Assembly (NCBI GenBank): GCA_002371675.1
Contig: DFGE01000011.1
Coordinates: 1-44,704 of the forward strand
Origin: Clostridiales bacterium UBA3758
GTDB taxonomy: Bacteria > Bacillota > Clostridia > Oscillospirales > Oscillospiraceae
Direction: 5' to 3'
DNA length: 44,704 bases
The translations under genes were made by a program, and so were the position numbers. Positions 23,071 through 30,546 of this stretch are shown here, piece after piece. The notes beneath the pieces were generated by a model. The model was given only the letters and a program-made list of their open reading frames with translations, did not search any database and was not told where the DNA came from. Positions within the stretch are counted from its first letter, which is position 1. The number at the start of each line of letters is the position of its first letter.

Positions 23071-25131
23071 TTATTCGACGCCGCGGAAATAGAGCCCGCG
23101 CGTCAGAACATTGGGCCGATAGTCGCTGAGACCGAGATAGCCCTTGGCGACCTCGACGCATTCGCGGCCGCTCTCGTTCGAGAACAGCAGCCGCAGGCCC
23201 CAGAGCCCCGCGGAATAGAGTTCCTGCTTTTTGTCCGCAAGGTAGAGCTTGTGCGCGTTGTAGATGACGCTGCGCCCGCCGAACTCCTGCGCTACCGGGA
23301 AAACCGAGCCGGTGCGGTCGGTGAGCTGCGTGGGGGCGTTGGACTTGATGAGATTCTGCTCTGTGACCATGACCGGAAGCCGGCCGTAGATGATCATTTC
23401 GGTGTCCAGAGGCTTGGCCAGATCGCGGATCTGGCTCAGGCGAAGCTCGAAGCTCGCCGTGGCGGACAGAAGCCCCGCGGCCTTCAGCACCCCCAGCGTG
23501 TAGGAGTTATAGGCGTTGAGCCCGAAGTCCCCGCGCGCCTCAAGGTTGGCGGCGCGGGCGAGGAAGATGTGCCCCAGGTTGCCGACCAGCGCTTCGCGGA
23601 TGCCGCGGGCATAGAGCTGCTCGAGAACGCTGCGGATCTCGTCCACCTGATCGTCGGTGATGATGCGCGGCAGCACCGCCACGGGCGTGCAGCCGGCGGC
23701 GATGAAGGGCGCGAGCAGGTCGAAATGCTCCTGCATCACCAGCGCGGGGACATAGATATAGTCGGGCTTGAGCGCGGCGAGCTCCGGCGTGAGCTGATCC
23801 TCGCTGCGCACCTGGAAAATGATCTTCGGCTCGGCGATGTTGAGCGCTTCCTCCGGGCGCAGCGGCGGCTCCGCCTCGCGCCGCTCGGGCGGGCGGGAGC
23901 GGACCTCGGAGAGCGCAGAGATGAGCGAGCGGCGCAGATCGTTGATCGCGGAGGCGGAAAGATAGAGCCCGGGCTCTGTTTTGGCCTGGTTCTCCACGCA
24001 GTAATACGGCGTGCCGCCGGTCTTGAACATCTGTTCGGCTACATAGTTGTCACTCAGGCCCTGGCGCTTGGCGCGCTCGGGCACGGCGGCCTGCACGAAG
24101 GCGCGGTTGCCGTCCTCGTCCCAGGCGATGGCGCTGGTGGGCTCACCCCTGCGGATCAGCGTGCAGAAATGCACCGGCACGCGGCGTCTCTCGCCCTCGG
24201 CGTAGGCCTTGCGGGCGCGGGTAAAGATCGCCTCGTCCACCTTTTCGTCCTCGGAGCGGACGCCGAGCATGTCCTTCTTGTCGCCGTTGAAATAGCCCTG
24301 GGTGAAGCCCTGGCGGGAGAAGGCCTGCTCCAGCAGCGCAGTCTCCTCGGCGGTGGGCTTGCGGTGCTCGTGAAGCGCCTTGGCGTAGATATCCGTCACG
24401 ATGGCGGTGTATTCCGGACGCTTCATGCGCCCCTCGATCTTGACACAGGCCACGCCGGCCTCCTCCAGCTCGCCGAGACGGTCGGCCAGGCAGTTGTCCT
24501 TGAGGGAGAGAGGGTGGTCCTCCACGCTGCCGGTGAGCGAATACTGCATGCGGCAGGGCTGGGCGCACATGCCGCGGTTGCCGCTGCGCCGCCCGATGAG
24601 GGCGGACATGTAGCACTGCCCGGAGTGGCAGAAGCAGAGCGCACCGTGCACGAAGACCTCCGTCTCGATGACGGCGTTCTGCGAGATGAAGCGGATCTGC
24701 TCGAGGCTGAGCTCGCGCGCGAGAACGGCGCGGGTGAGCCCCATCTCCGCCGCGGCGTGCACGCCGGCGAGATTATGGATGCTCATCTGCGTGCTGGCAT
24801 GCAGCGGCAGATCCGGCAGCGCCTGACGGAGCACGGCGATCAGACCCAGATCCTGAATGATGATCCCGTCGACCCCGACGCGCGAGGCGAGACGGGCGGA
24901 TTCCAGCACCTCGGGAATTTCCCGGTCGCTCACGAGGGTGTTGAGCGTGACATAGACCTTGCAGCCGCGCACGCGGCAGTAGCGCACGGCCTTTTCAAAT
25001 TCCTCGTCGGTGAAGTTTTTGGCGCCCCGGCGGGCGTTGAAGTTGCCGAGGCCAAGATATACCGCATCGGCACCGTTCTGAACGGCGGCAATGACTGCCT
25101 CCGGAGAGCCGGCCGGTGAAAGCAATTCCAT
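23071..25131 (-). CDS. U32-family peptidase / RlhA-type RNA hydroxylase
   Basis: 686-residue protein of the peptidase U32 family with a C-terminal DUF3656-type extension. It opens with MELLSPAGSPEAVIAAVQNG. Four cysteines lie in the conserved block GALCFCHSGQCYMSALIG then GNRGMCAQPCRM, and the signature continues SLKDNCLADRLGELEEAGV and CVKIEGRMKRPEY. E. coli relatives RlhA (YdcP) and TrhP (YegQ) install 5-hydroxycytidine in 23S rRNA and 5-hydroxyuridine in tRNA using prephenate-linked chemistry; the length suggests the RlhA-like branch. GAGGAG lies eight bases before ATG 25131. It heads the maf-mre operon and has a leader of about 165 nt with its own promoter. The RNA target is inference. 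Confidence 0.85.
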   Translation of the reverse strand: MELLSPAGSPEAVIAAVQNGADAVYLGLGNFNARRGAKNFTDEEFEKAVRYCRVRGCKVYVTLNTLVSDREIPEVLESARLASRVGVDGIIIQDLGLIAVLRQALPDLPLHASTQMSIHNLAGVHAAAEMGLTRAVLARELSLEQIRFISQNAVIETEVFVHGALCFCHSGQCYMSALIGRRSGNRGMCAQPCRMQYSLTGSVEDHPLSLKDNCLADRLGELEEAGVACVKIEGRMKRPEYTAIVTDIYAKALHEHRKPTAEETALLEQAFSRQGFTQGYFNGDKKDMLGVRSEDEKVDEAIFTRARKAYAEGERRRVPVHFCTLIRRGEPTSAIAWDEDGNRAFVQAAVPERAKRQGLSDNYVAEQMFKTGGTPYYCVENQAKTEPGLYLSASAINDLRRSLISALSEVRSRPPERREAEPPLRPEEALNIAEPKIIFQVRSEDQLTPELAALKPDYIYVPALVMQEHFDLLAPFIAAGCTPVAVLPRIITDDQVDEIRSVLEQLYARGIREALVGNLGHIFLARAANLEARGDFGLNAYNSYTLGVLKAAGLLSATASFELRLSQIRDLAKPLDTEMIIYGRLPVMVTEQNLIKSNAPTQLTDRTGSVFPVAQEFGGRSVIYNAHKLYLADKKQELYSAGLWGLRLLFSNESGRECVEVAKGYLGLSDYRPNVLTRGLYFRGVE

Positions 25132-25303
25132 GGCGTATTCTCCTCTGCGGGTTTTATGTGAAAGCTCGCGCTCCGGCGATCAAACGGGAAGCATATCGCT
25201 CCCCTCACAGCCGGGGGCGGGGGATGGAACCTGTCCTGTTTTTACATGCCGCGCAGGCGGCGGGAAAAATGACACGAAATGATTAACAGGCGTTACTCTA
25301 TTT
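25132..25303 (-). other. Leader region of the U32-maf-mre operon
   Basis: About 170 bp of non-coding DNA between the leftward promoter and the U32 start. A stable hairpin GCCGCCTGCGCGGC and a C-rich/G-rich stretch (CCCC...GAGGGG around 25200-25225) are visible on the minus strand. I recognise no riboswitch, T-box or ribosomal-protein leader. Confidence 0.4.
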
Positions 25304-25333
25304 ATTATATCACAGTTGGACAGAATGCGACAA
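25304..25333 (-). promoter_or_regulatory. Promoter of the U32-maf-mreCD-mrdA operon
   Basis: Minus-strand TTGTCG (25328-25333), 18-bp spacer, TATAAT (25304-25309). It diverges from the dnaD promoter about 70 bp away. Confidence 0.65.
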
Positions 25334-25400
25334 GAGGATTTTGCTTTTTCGCCCTGCGGTCTTTCGGAAATTTCTGTGAATTTTCTTTGGCGAAAAACTA

Positions 25401-25429
25401 TTGTAAAGCGGCGAATTCTGCTTTATAAT
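25401..25429 (+). promoter_or_regulatory. Promoter of dnaD-dnaI
   Basis: TTGTAA (25401-25406), 17-bp spacer, perfect TATAAT (25424-25429). Confidence 0.75.
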
Positions 25430-25437
25430 GTAAGAAC

Positions 25438-25501
25438 CCCCGCTGCGGCCGGTCCGGCTGTCCGGCGGGGGCAGTCCGACCACAGCTCCGCTTCGGCGGA
25501 G
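25438..25501 (+). promoter_or_regulatory. Structured 5' leader of dnaD
   Basis: A GC-rich stem with outer arms CCCCGC / GCGGGG (about 25438-25470) is followed by CTCCGC-TTCG-GCGGAG (25486-25501), a hairpin closed by a UUCG tetraloop just before the GGAGAGAG ribosome site. The second hairpin ends next to the ribosome site and could influence initiation. Confidence 0.5.
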
Positions 25502-25518
25502 GCGGAGAGAGAACAGCC

Positions 25519-26436
25519 ATGCAGCAGAGTCTTGAAGACAAGCTGAGATGCGACGCGGAGAAGCTGATCCACGCCCACGACGGGGACGTCGCGCTCTTAT
25601 ATCTGTATTACCTGCACACGGGCAGCCGCGACGGCGAACAGGCGGCCCGTGCGCTTTGCCGCACCCTGCGTGAGATCGAAGCGGCGCAGGAGAAGCTGGA
25701 GCGGATGGGTCTGCTCGGGGCTGAAACGCTGCCGAAGCCGGCGAAGGAGGAGATCCCGCCCGCACCGGAGCAAAAGCTGCCGGAATACACCGCCGCGGAC
25801 ATCACGCGCCGCGCCGGGGAGGACGGCGCCTTTTCCGTCGTCCTGGCCGAGGCTGCCGAGGTGCTCGGCAAGAGCCTCAACACGGCGGATATGCGCACGC
25901 TTTTCGGGATTTACGACCATCTTGGCCTGCCGGCCGAAGTCATTCTGGAGCTGCTGCATTACTGCCAGGAGAGCTGCCTCGAGCGCTACGGGACATCGCG
26001 CCGCCCGACGATGCATACGGTAGAGCAGGAGGCTTATGCCTGGGCAAACGAGGAGATCCTCACGCTCGACCGGGCCGAGAGCTACATCCGCAGCCGCCGC
26101 GAGCGGCGCGGCGTGCACGCCCGCCTCAAGAGCGTGCTCGATATCCATGACCGCGCCCTCACCGCCTCGGAGCTCAAATACTTCGACTCCTGGATCGACA
26201 TGGGCTTCGGAGAGGATGCGATCGGCATCGCCTATGAGCGCACGATCGCCAACACCGGCGCGCGAAAGCTCCATTACATGGACAAGATCCTCCTGAGCTG
26301 GCACAACAACGGCCTGCACAGCCGCAGGGAGATCGAGGAGAAGGACGGCCGGCGTCCCGCACATACGCAGCAGGAAAAGAAGCCGGCCGGCCCCGTCAAT
26401 ACCAGGGATCTGGAGAAGGCCTTTGACAAGCTCTGA
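25519..26436 (+). CDS. dnaD: DnaD-domain primosome protein
   Basis: 305-residue protein with two DnaD/DnaB-II-type helical domains, used in Firmicutes to remodel origin DNA and help load the replicative helicase. The first domain spans about residues 90-170 (DLGLPAEVILELLHYC region). The second spans about 210-270 and ends in the family's conserved YMDKILLSWHNNGLHS. A charged linker of Pro, Lys and Glu separates the N-terminal segment. Start ATG 25519 has GGAGAGAG upstream. It lies 47 bp before the helicase loader gene, with which it clearly forms an operon. Symbol is used in the broad sense; the exact DnaD/DnaB subtype is uncertain. Confidence 0.85.
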   Translation: MQQSLEDKLRCDAEKLIHAHDGDVALLYLYYLHTGSRDGEQAARALCRTLREIEAAQEKLERMGLLGAETLPKPAKEEIPPAPEQKLPEYTAADITRRAGEDGAFSVVLAEAAEVLGKSLNTADMRTLFGIYDHLGLPAEVILELLHYCQESCLERYGTSRRPTMHTVEQEAYAWANEEILTLDRAESYIRSRRERRGVHARLKSVLDIHDRALTASELKYFDSWIDMGFGEDAIGIAYERTIANTGARKLHYMDKILLSWHNNGLHSRREIEEKDGRRPAHTQQEKKPAGPVNTRDLEKAFDKL

Positions 26437-26483
26437 GAGCGGGTTATGGCGCAACGCATGCATGAACAGAAGGGGAGAGAGAT

Positions 26484-27479
26484 ATGCCCTATAACGGAAA
26501 ACTCCTGGCGCGCGCCAGAGACCGCCTGAGCGAGATCCGGGCGGAAAACCGGGAAAAACAGCAGCGCCGCATCGACGAGGTTTACCGCAGGCTGCCGGAG
26601 GTCGGCGAGCTCGACCGGCAGATGCGCAGCCAGATGACGCAGCTCGTGCGCCTGACGATCTCGCACAGACCGGACGTGAAGGAGCAGGTGGAGGAGCTGG
26701 GGCGGCGGAATCTCGCGCTGCAGCAGCGCCGCGCGGAGCTCCTGGTGGAGAACGGCTACCCCATGGAATATCTCGACGAGATCGTGTCCTGCCCCAAATG
26801 CCGCGACACCGGCATATATCAGGACGGCGTGTGCAGCTGCCTGGACAGGCTGTATAAGCGCGAGGTCACAAAGGAACTCGGCGTGCTGCTGCGCCACGGG
26901 GACGAGCGCTTCGAGCGCTTTGATCTGAGCTATTATCCCGAGGAATACGACCCCGTGCTGCGCCTCTCGCCCCGCGAGACGATGCGCAAGATCCTTGCGA
27001 TCTGTAAGCGCTATCCCGAGCAGTTCCCGCAGGAGGCGGCCAATCTGCTGCTCTCCGGCGGCACCGGCCTGGGGAAGACCTTCCTCTCCGCCTGTATTGC
27101 CCGCGAGGTGGCCGACAAGGGCTTTTCCGTGTGCTATGACACGGCTTCCGCCGCGCTGGACGCCTTTGAAAAGCAGAAATTCTCCCGCGATCCCGGGGAG
27201 GCGGAGGACGCCGCCGCGCGCGTGCGCGAGATGCTCGCCTGCGACCTCATGATCCTGGACGATCTGGGCACGGAGCTGCTCACGGCCATGTCGCTCAGCT
27301 CGCTTTACACCCTTATCAATACCCGTCTTGTAAGCGGCAGGAAGACCATCATCAGCACCAACTGCGACGCCGATGCACTCCGGGTGCGCTATACGCCGCA
27401 GATCGTTTCCCGGCTGGAAGGGGAGTTCATGCTCCTGCCATTCGTCGGCCGCGATATCCGACAGCTCAAAAAGGATTGA
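26484..27479 (+). CDS. dnaI: DnaI/DnaC-type helicase loader ATPase
   Basis: 331-residue AAA+ ATPase that loads the replicative helicase DnaC/DnaB onto DNA. A coiled-coil N-terminal part (residues 10-90) precedes a probable zinc site CPKC...CSC (about 108-121), then the ATPase domain with Walker A GGTGLGKT (Lys198), Walker B LMILDDLG (Asp259-Asp260), sensor IISTN, and an arginine-finger region ending VGRDIRQLKKD. AGGGGAGAGAG precedes ATG 26484. It directly follows dnaD, the expected partner. Confidence 0.93.
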   Translation: MPYNGKLLARARDRLSEIRAENREKQQRRIDEVYRRLPEVGELDRQMRSQMTQLVRLTISHRPDVKEQVEELGRRNLALQQRRAELLVENGYPMEYLDEIVSCPKCRDTGIYQDGVCSCLDRLYKREVTKELGVLLRHGDERFERFDLSYYPEEYDPVLRLSPRETMRKILAICKRYPEQFPQEAANLLLSGGTGLGKTFLSACIAREVADKGFSVCYDTASAALDAFEKQKFSRDPGEAEDAAARVREMLACDLMILDDLGTELLTAMSLSSLYTLINTRLVSGRKTIISTNCDADALRVRYTPQIVSRLEGEFMLLPFVGRDIRQLKKD

Positions 27480-27508
27480 GGACTTACTGCAGTTCTTTGA
27501 ACTTTCTC

Positions 27509-27537
27509 TTGTAATCTGACACGAACACCGATATAAT
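27509..27537 (+). promoter_or_regulatory. Promoter of the E2-like gene
   Basis: TTGTAA (27509-27514), 17-bp spacer, TATAAT (27532-27537). The arrangement is the same as at dnaD. Confidence 0.75.
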
Positions 27538-27580
27538 GACCCTGGTTCATTTCCATTTCTCGTAATAACGGAGGTACTCC

Positions 27581-28459
27581 ATGGCTGAATACAGACGCCG
27601 CAGAGGCGATAGAAAAGACGGGCGGCTGCTCCGCTCGCTGCCCGGCTTCAGCAAGTTCATCCCCTTTATCATGCCCCAGCGCAACGACCGCCTCATCAAC
27701 TACGAAGAGAGCTTTGAGGTCAGCGAAGTCGACCGCCGCCTGCGCCAGATGCGCGTGCAGGGCTATAAGGGAATCGGCATCCTTCACTTCATCATTGCGA
27801 CCTATGTGCGCTGCATCGCCATGCTTCCCGGCGCCAACCGCTTCGTCGTCGGCCGCCGCATTTATGCGCATAACGATATCGAAGTCGTCATGACGGTCAA
27901 GCGCGCCCTCTCCCTGGACGCGACCGAGACCACCATCAAGGTCAAGTTCGAGCCGACCGACACGATCTTTGACGTCTATCGCAAGATGAACGAGAAGATC
28001 AACGAGATCAAGACGACGGAGGACAACAACAACACCGAGGACGTGGCGGACGCCTTTGCCCGCATGCCCCGCTTCCTGATCCGTTTCCTGCTCGCGATCG
28101 TGCGCATGCTGGACTATTACGGGCTTCTGCCCCAGTGGCTGATCGACGCGAGCCCCTTCCACGGTTCCATGATCATCACCGACCTCGGCTCGCTGCGCAT
28201 CGGCCCCGTGTATCACCATATCTACAACTTCGGCACCCTGCCGGTCTTCATCGCCTTCGGCGCCAAACGGCACGCCTATGAGGTGGACCGGCACGGCAAC
28301 GTCGTCGATCACAAGTATGTCGATACCAAGCTGGTTCTGGACGAGGGCATTGTTGACGGACATTATTACGCCCAGATGCTGCAGACCTTCCGCTACATTT
28401 TCCAGCATCCCGAGATCGTCGAGACGCCGCCCACCAAGGTGGTCGAGGATATCTTCTGA
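27581..28459 (+). CDS. Stand-alone 2-oxoacid dehydrogenase acyltransferase (E2)-like protein lacking catalytic His
   Basis: 292-residue protein matching the catalytic domain of E2 acyltransferases (PF00198-like, chloramphenicol-acetyltransferase fold), without lipoyl or peripheral-subunit-binding domains. The C-terminal half shows SMIITDLGSLRIGPVYHHIY and LPVFIAFGAKRHAYEV, which correspond to the E2 strands containing TITNLG. The catalytic motif DHRxxDG reads Asp254-Glu255-Gly-Ile-Val-Asp259-Gly260, so the acid-base His is Glu. No E1, E3 or lipoate genes are nearby. The basic N-terminus (RRRRGDRKDGR) is unusual. It has its own promoter and terminator. Binding of CoA or an acyl ligand without classical transfer is possible; function unknown. 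Confidence 0.75.
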   Translation: MAEYRRRRGDRKDGRLLRSLPGFSKFIPFIMPQRNDRLINYEESFEVSEVDRRLRQMRVQGYKGIGILHFIIATYVRCIAMLPGANRFVVGRRIYAHNDIEVVMTVKRALSLDATETTIKVKFEPTDTIFDVYRKMNEKINEIKTTEDNNNTEDVADAFARMPRFLIRFLLAIVRMLDYYGLLPQWLIDASPFHGSMIITDLGSLRIGPVYHHIYNFGTLPVFIAFGAKRHAYEVDRHGNVVDHKYVDTKLVLDEGIVDGHYYAQMLQTFRYIFQHPEIVETPPTKVVEDIF

Positions 28460-28467
28460 TGACCGGA

Positions 28468-28502
28468 TCTGCCCGCCCCGGATGAGGCGGGCAGATTTTT
28501 TG
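28468..28502 (+). terminator. Terminator of the E2-like gene
   Basis: CTGCCCGCC (28469-28477) and GGCGGGCAG (28486-28494) followed by ATTTTTT. Confidence 0.92.
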
Positions 28503-28512
28503 CATTACGCTC

Positions 28513-28540
28513 TTGATTTTTCACAGATTTGCGGTAGAAT
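28513..28540 (+). promoter_or_regulatory. Promoter of the phosphoribosyltransferase gene
   Basis: TTGATT (28513-28518), 16-bp spacer, TAGAAT (28535-28540). Confidence 0.6.
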
Positions 28541-28582
28541 GATACAGTCAAAATTATTGTGTTTCTTTTGGAGGAATCAAAC

Positions 28583-29137
28583 ATGACTTACGAGATGGAC
28601 ATCGCCGGCTTAAAGCGGGATCTGCCTCTGTGCAAGGTTACTGACGACCTGTACATCGGCGCCTTTGTTATGTTCGGTGATGTAGAGCTGACGGTCCATT
28701 GCGCAACCGAGCTGCTCAAGCGCGCCCCCGAATATGACTACCTGCTTGCCCCCGAGGCCAAGTCCATCCCCCTGCTGTACGAGATGGCCCGTCAGAGCGG
28801 CGCGGACAAGTATTTCCTGGCCCGCAAGGGTCCCAAAGCCTACATGTCCGGCGTCTTTGAGGTGACGGTTCAGTCCATCACCACCAAGGGCACGCAGCGC
28901 CTGGTGCTTGACACCGCCGATGCGGAGCTTATCCGCGGCAAGCGCATCCTCATCCTGGACGACGTGATCTCCACCGGCGAGAGCCTGCGCGCGACGGAGA
29001 CGCTGGTCAACAAGGCCGGCGGCATCATCGCCGGCAGAATGGCCGTCCTTGCCGAGGGCGACGCCCAGTTCCGCGACGATATCATTTATCTCGCGCCCCT
29101 GCCCCTCTTCAATCCCGACGGCAGCATCAAGGAATAA
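28583..29137 (+). CDS. Purine-type phosphoribosyltransferase family protein
   Basis: 184-residue type I phosphoribosyltransferase, using PRPP to convert a free base to its nucleotide. The PRPP-binding loop RILILDDVISTGESL is near residues 122-137. An early APEAKSIPLLYEMARQSG and LARKGPKAYM resemble adenine/xanthine enzymes. A purine base is most likely, but the base cannot be fixed from sequence. ATG 28583 is chosen because GGAGGA lies eight bases before it; the in-frame ATG at 28559 has none. Single-gene transcript between its own promoter and a strong terminator. Confidence 0.85.
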   Translation: MTYEMDIAGLKRDLPLCKVTDDLYIGAFVMFGDVELTVHCATELLKRAPEYDYLLAPEAKSIPLLYEMARQSGADKYFLARKGPKAYMSGVFEVTVQSITTKGTQRLVLDTADAELIRGKRILILDDVISTGESLRATETLVNKAGGIIAGRMAVLAEGDAQFRDDIIYLAPLPLFNPDGSIKE

Positions 29138-29146
29138 CAGAATGTC

Positions 29147-29175
29147 AAAACGCCCTCCTCTCGGAGGGCGTTTTT
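29147..29175. terminator. Terminator of the phosphoribosyltransferase gene
   Basis: ACGCCCTCC-TCTC-GGAGGGCGT with TTTTT after it and AAAA before it; it can work on both strands. Confidence 0.92.
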
Positions 29176-29208
29176 CCTGCCCGCGCAGCTTGCCGTATGA
29201 AGCATATG

Positions 29209-29242
29209 AAAAAGGAAGCTTCCGGATGGAAGCTTCCTTTTT
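29209..29242. terminator. Bidirectional terminator, mainly for the leftward CorC pair
   Basis: AAAAAGGAAGCTTCC-GGAT-GGAAGCTTCCTTTTT. The perfect stem has A and T runs on both sides and sits 18 bp past the leftward stop codon. Confidence 0.9.
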
Positions 29243-29259
29243 GCAATTCGGTTTGCGTA

Positions 29260-30546
29260 TCAGTGGTTCTCGTTTTTCTCGCCGTCCGCAGGCGCATCGG
29301 CCTTGCGGCGGGCGAGAACCTTTTCGACCCGGCGGCCGTCCATCTCCATAACGGTGAAGTCCCAGCCCTCGCAGGAAAAAGCGTTTCCGACGTTCGGGAA
29401 AGCCCCGAAGGACTCCACAACCCAGCCGCCCACGGTGTCGCTCTCGGCTTCAAGGGCGTCCTCGTCGAGACCGAGCAGCTCCAGCATGTCGCTGAGCAGC
29501 ATGTCGCCGTCCAGCTCGTATTCGCCCTCGGCGCGCAGGACGACCTCCTGCTCCACGGTGTCGGTATCGTCCCAGATGTCTCCGACGATCTGCTCCAGTA
29601 CGTCCTCCAGAGAGACGACGCCGAGCATGCCGCCGTATTCGTCTGCCACGATGGCCAGGTGCTGCCTTGCACGCTTCAGGGTGTTGAGCACGGCGGGCAG
29701 CTTCATGGTCTTGTACACGTAGCAGGGGGGCATCAGCAGCTCCCGGATATCGGCGCGGCCGCCTTCTGTGAGCGCCTTGAGGAAGTGGTTGAGGTAGAGC
29801 ACGCCGATCACGTTGTCAATGCCGTTTTCATAGACGGGAAGGCGCGAGTACGGCGCGTTTTCCACCGTCTCAAGGATCTTGTCCCAGTCGTCGTCGATGT
29901 CGATGGCCTCGACGTCCACCCGGGCGGTCATGACCTCGGAGACGGAAATCTGGTCGAATTCAATGGCGGCCTGCACGAGCTCGGACTGGTCTTCGTCCAG
30001 TACCTGCTCGTCCTCGGCAGTCTCAATGATGCTCTGCAGCTCCTCCACGGCCTCGTCGTCTTCCGCGTCCGCTTCGCTCTTGAGGGGCAGCGTAATGAGG
30101 GTGATGAGCTTCACGACGAGCCAGACCAGGGGAAAGAGCAGAATCGTCAGGATGCGCACAGGCACGGCCACGCCCTCCGCCTGGCGGGTGGCGTTTTCCT
30201 TGGCAACGATCTTCGGAATGGTCTCGCCGAAGATGATGATCGTCAGGGTGATGGCGGCCGTGGCGATCCAGACCTTCTTGTCGCTCCCGGTGAGCGCGAT
30301 CACAAGGACCGAGCCGAGAGACGAGGCGGCAATGTTCACCAGATTGTTGCCGATGAGGATCGCGGAGAGGGCGTTGTCAAAGGATTCGGTGATTTTCAGT
30401 GCGATGCCGGCCCGCTTGGAGCCCTCGTCGCGCAGACGCTCCAGGCGGAGCGTGTTGCAGGAGGAGAGCGCCATCTCCGATCCGGAGAAGAACGCGGAGA
30501 GGATCACACAGAGCACGAGGCCCGCGATCAGGAAGGGGATGCTCAT
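29260..30546 (-). CDS. CNNM/CorC-HlyC family membrane protein (second of tandem pair)
   Basis: 428-residue protein with an N-terminal DUF21/CNNM transmembrane domain (FLIAGLVLCVILSAFFSGSE, SVLVIALTG), a CBS-domain pair (YSRLPVYENGIDNVIGVLY and LAIVADEYGGMLGVVSLED) and a C-terminal CorC_HlyC domain. The family includes magnesium or cobalt efflux proteins and so-called hemolysin C relatives. Its ATG overlaps the upstream paralogue's stop as ATGA, so the two are co-translated and may form a heteromer. The transported ion is not deducible here. Confidence 0.9.
   Translation of the reverse strand: MSIPFLIAGLVLCVILSAFFSGSEMALSSCNTLRLERLRDEGSKRAGIALKITESFDNALSAILIGNNLVNIAASSLGSVLVIALTGSDKKVWIATAAITLTIIIFGETIPKIVAKENATRQAEGVAVPVRILTILLFPLVWLVVKLITLITLPLKSEADAEDDEAVEELQSIIETAEDEQVLDEDQSELVQAAIEFDQISVSEVMTARVDVEAIDIDDDWDKILETVENAPYSRLPVYENGIDNVIGVLYLNHFLKALTEGGRADIRELLMPPCYVYKTMKLPAVLNTLKRARQHLAIVADEYGGMLGVVSLEDVLEQIVGDIWDDTDTVEQEVVLRAEGEYELDGDMLLSDMLELLGLDEDALEAESDTVGGWVVESFGAFPNVGNAFSCEGWDFTVMEMDGRRVEKVLARRKADAPADGEKNENH

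Noticed and set aside
25132..25303. Riboswitch or T-box in the U32 leader
   Set aside because: Hairpins exist, but I found no conserved core of any class I know, and no terminator/antiterminator pair.
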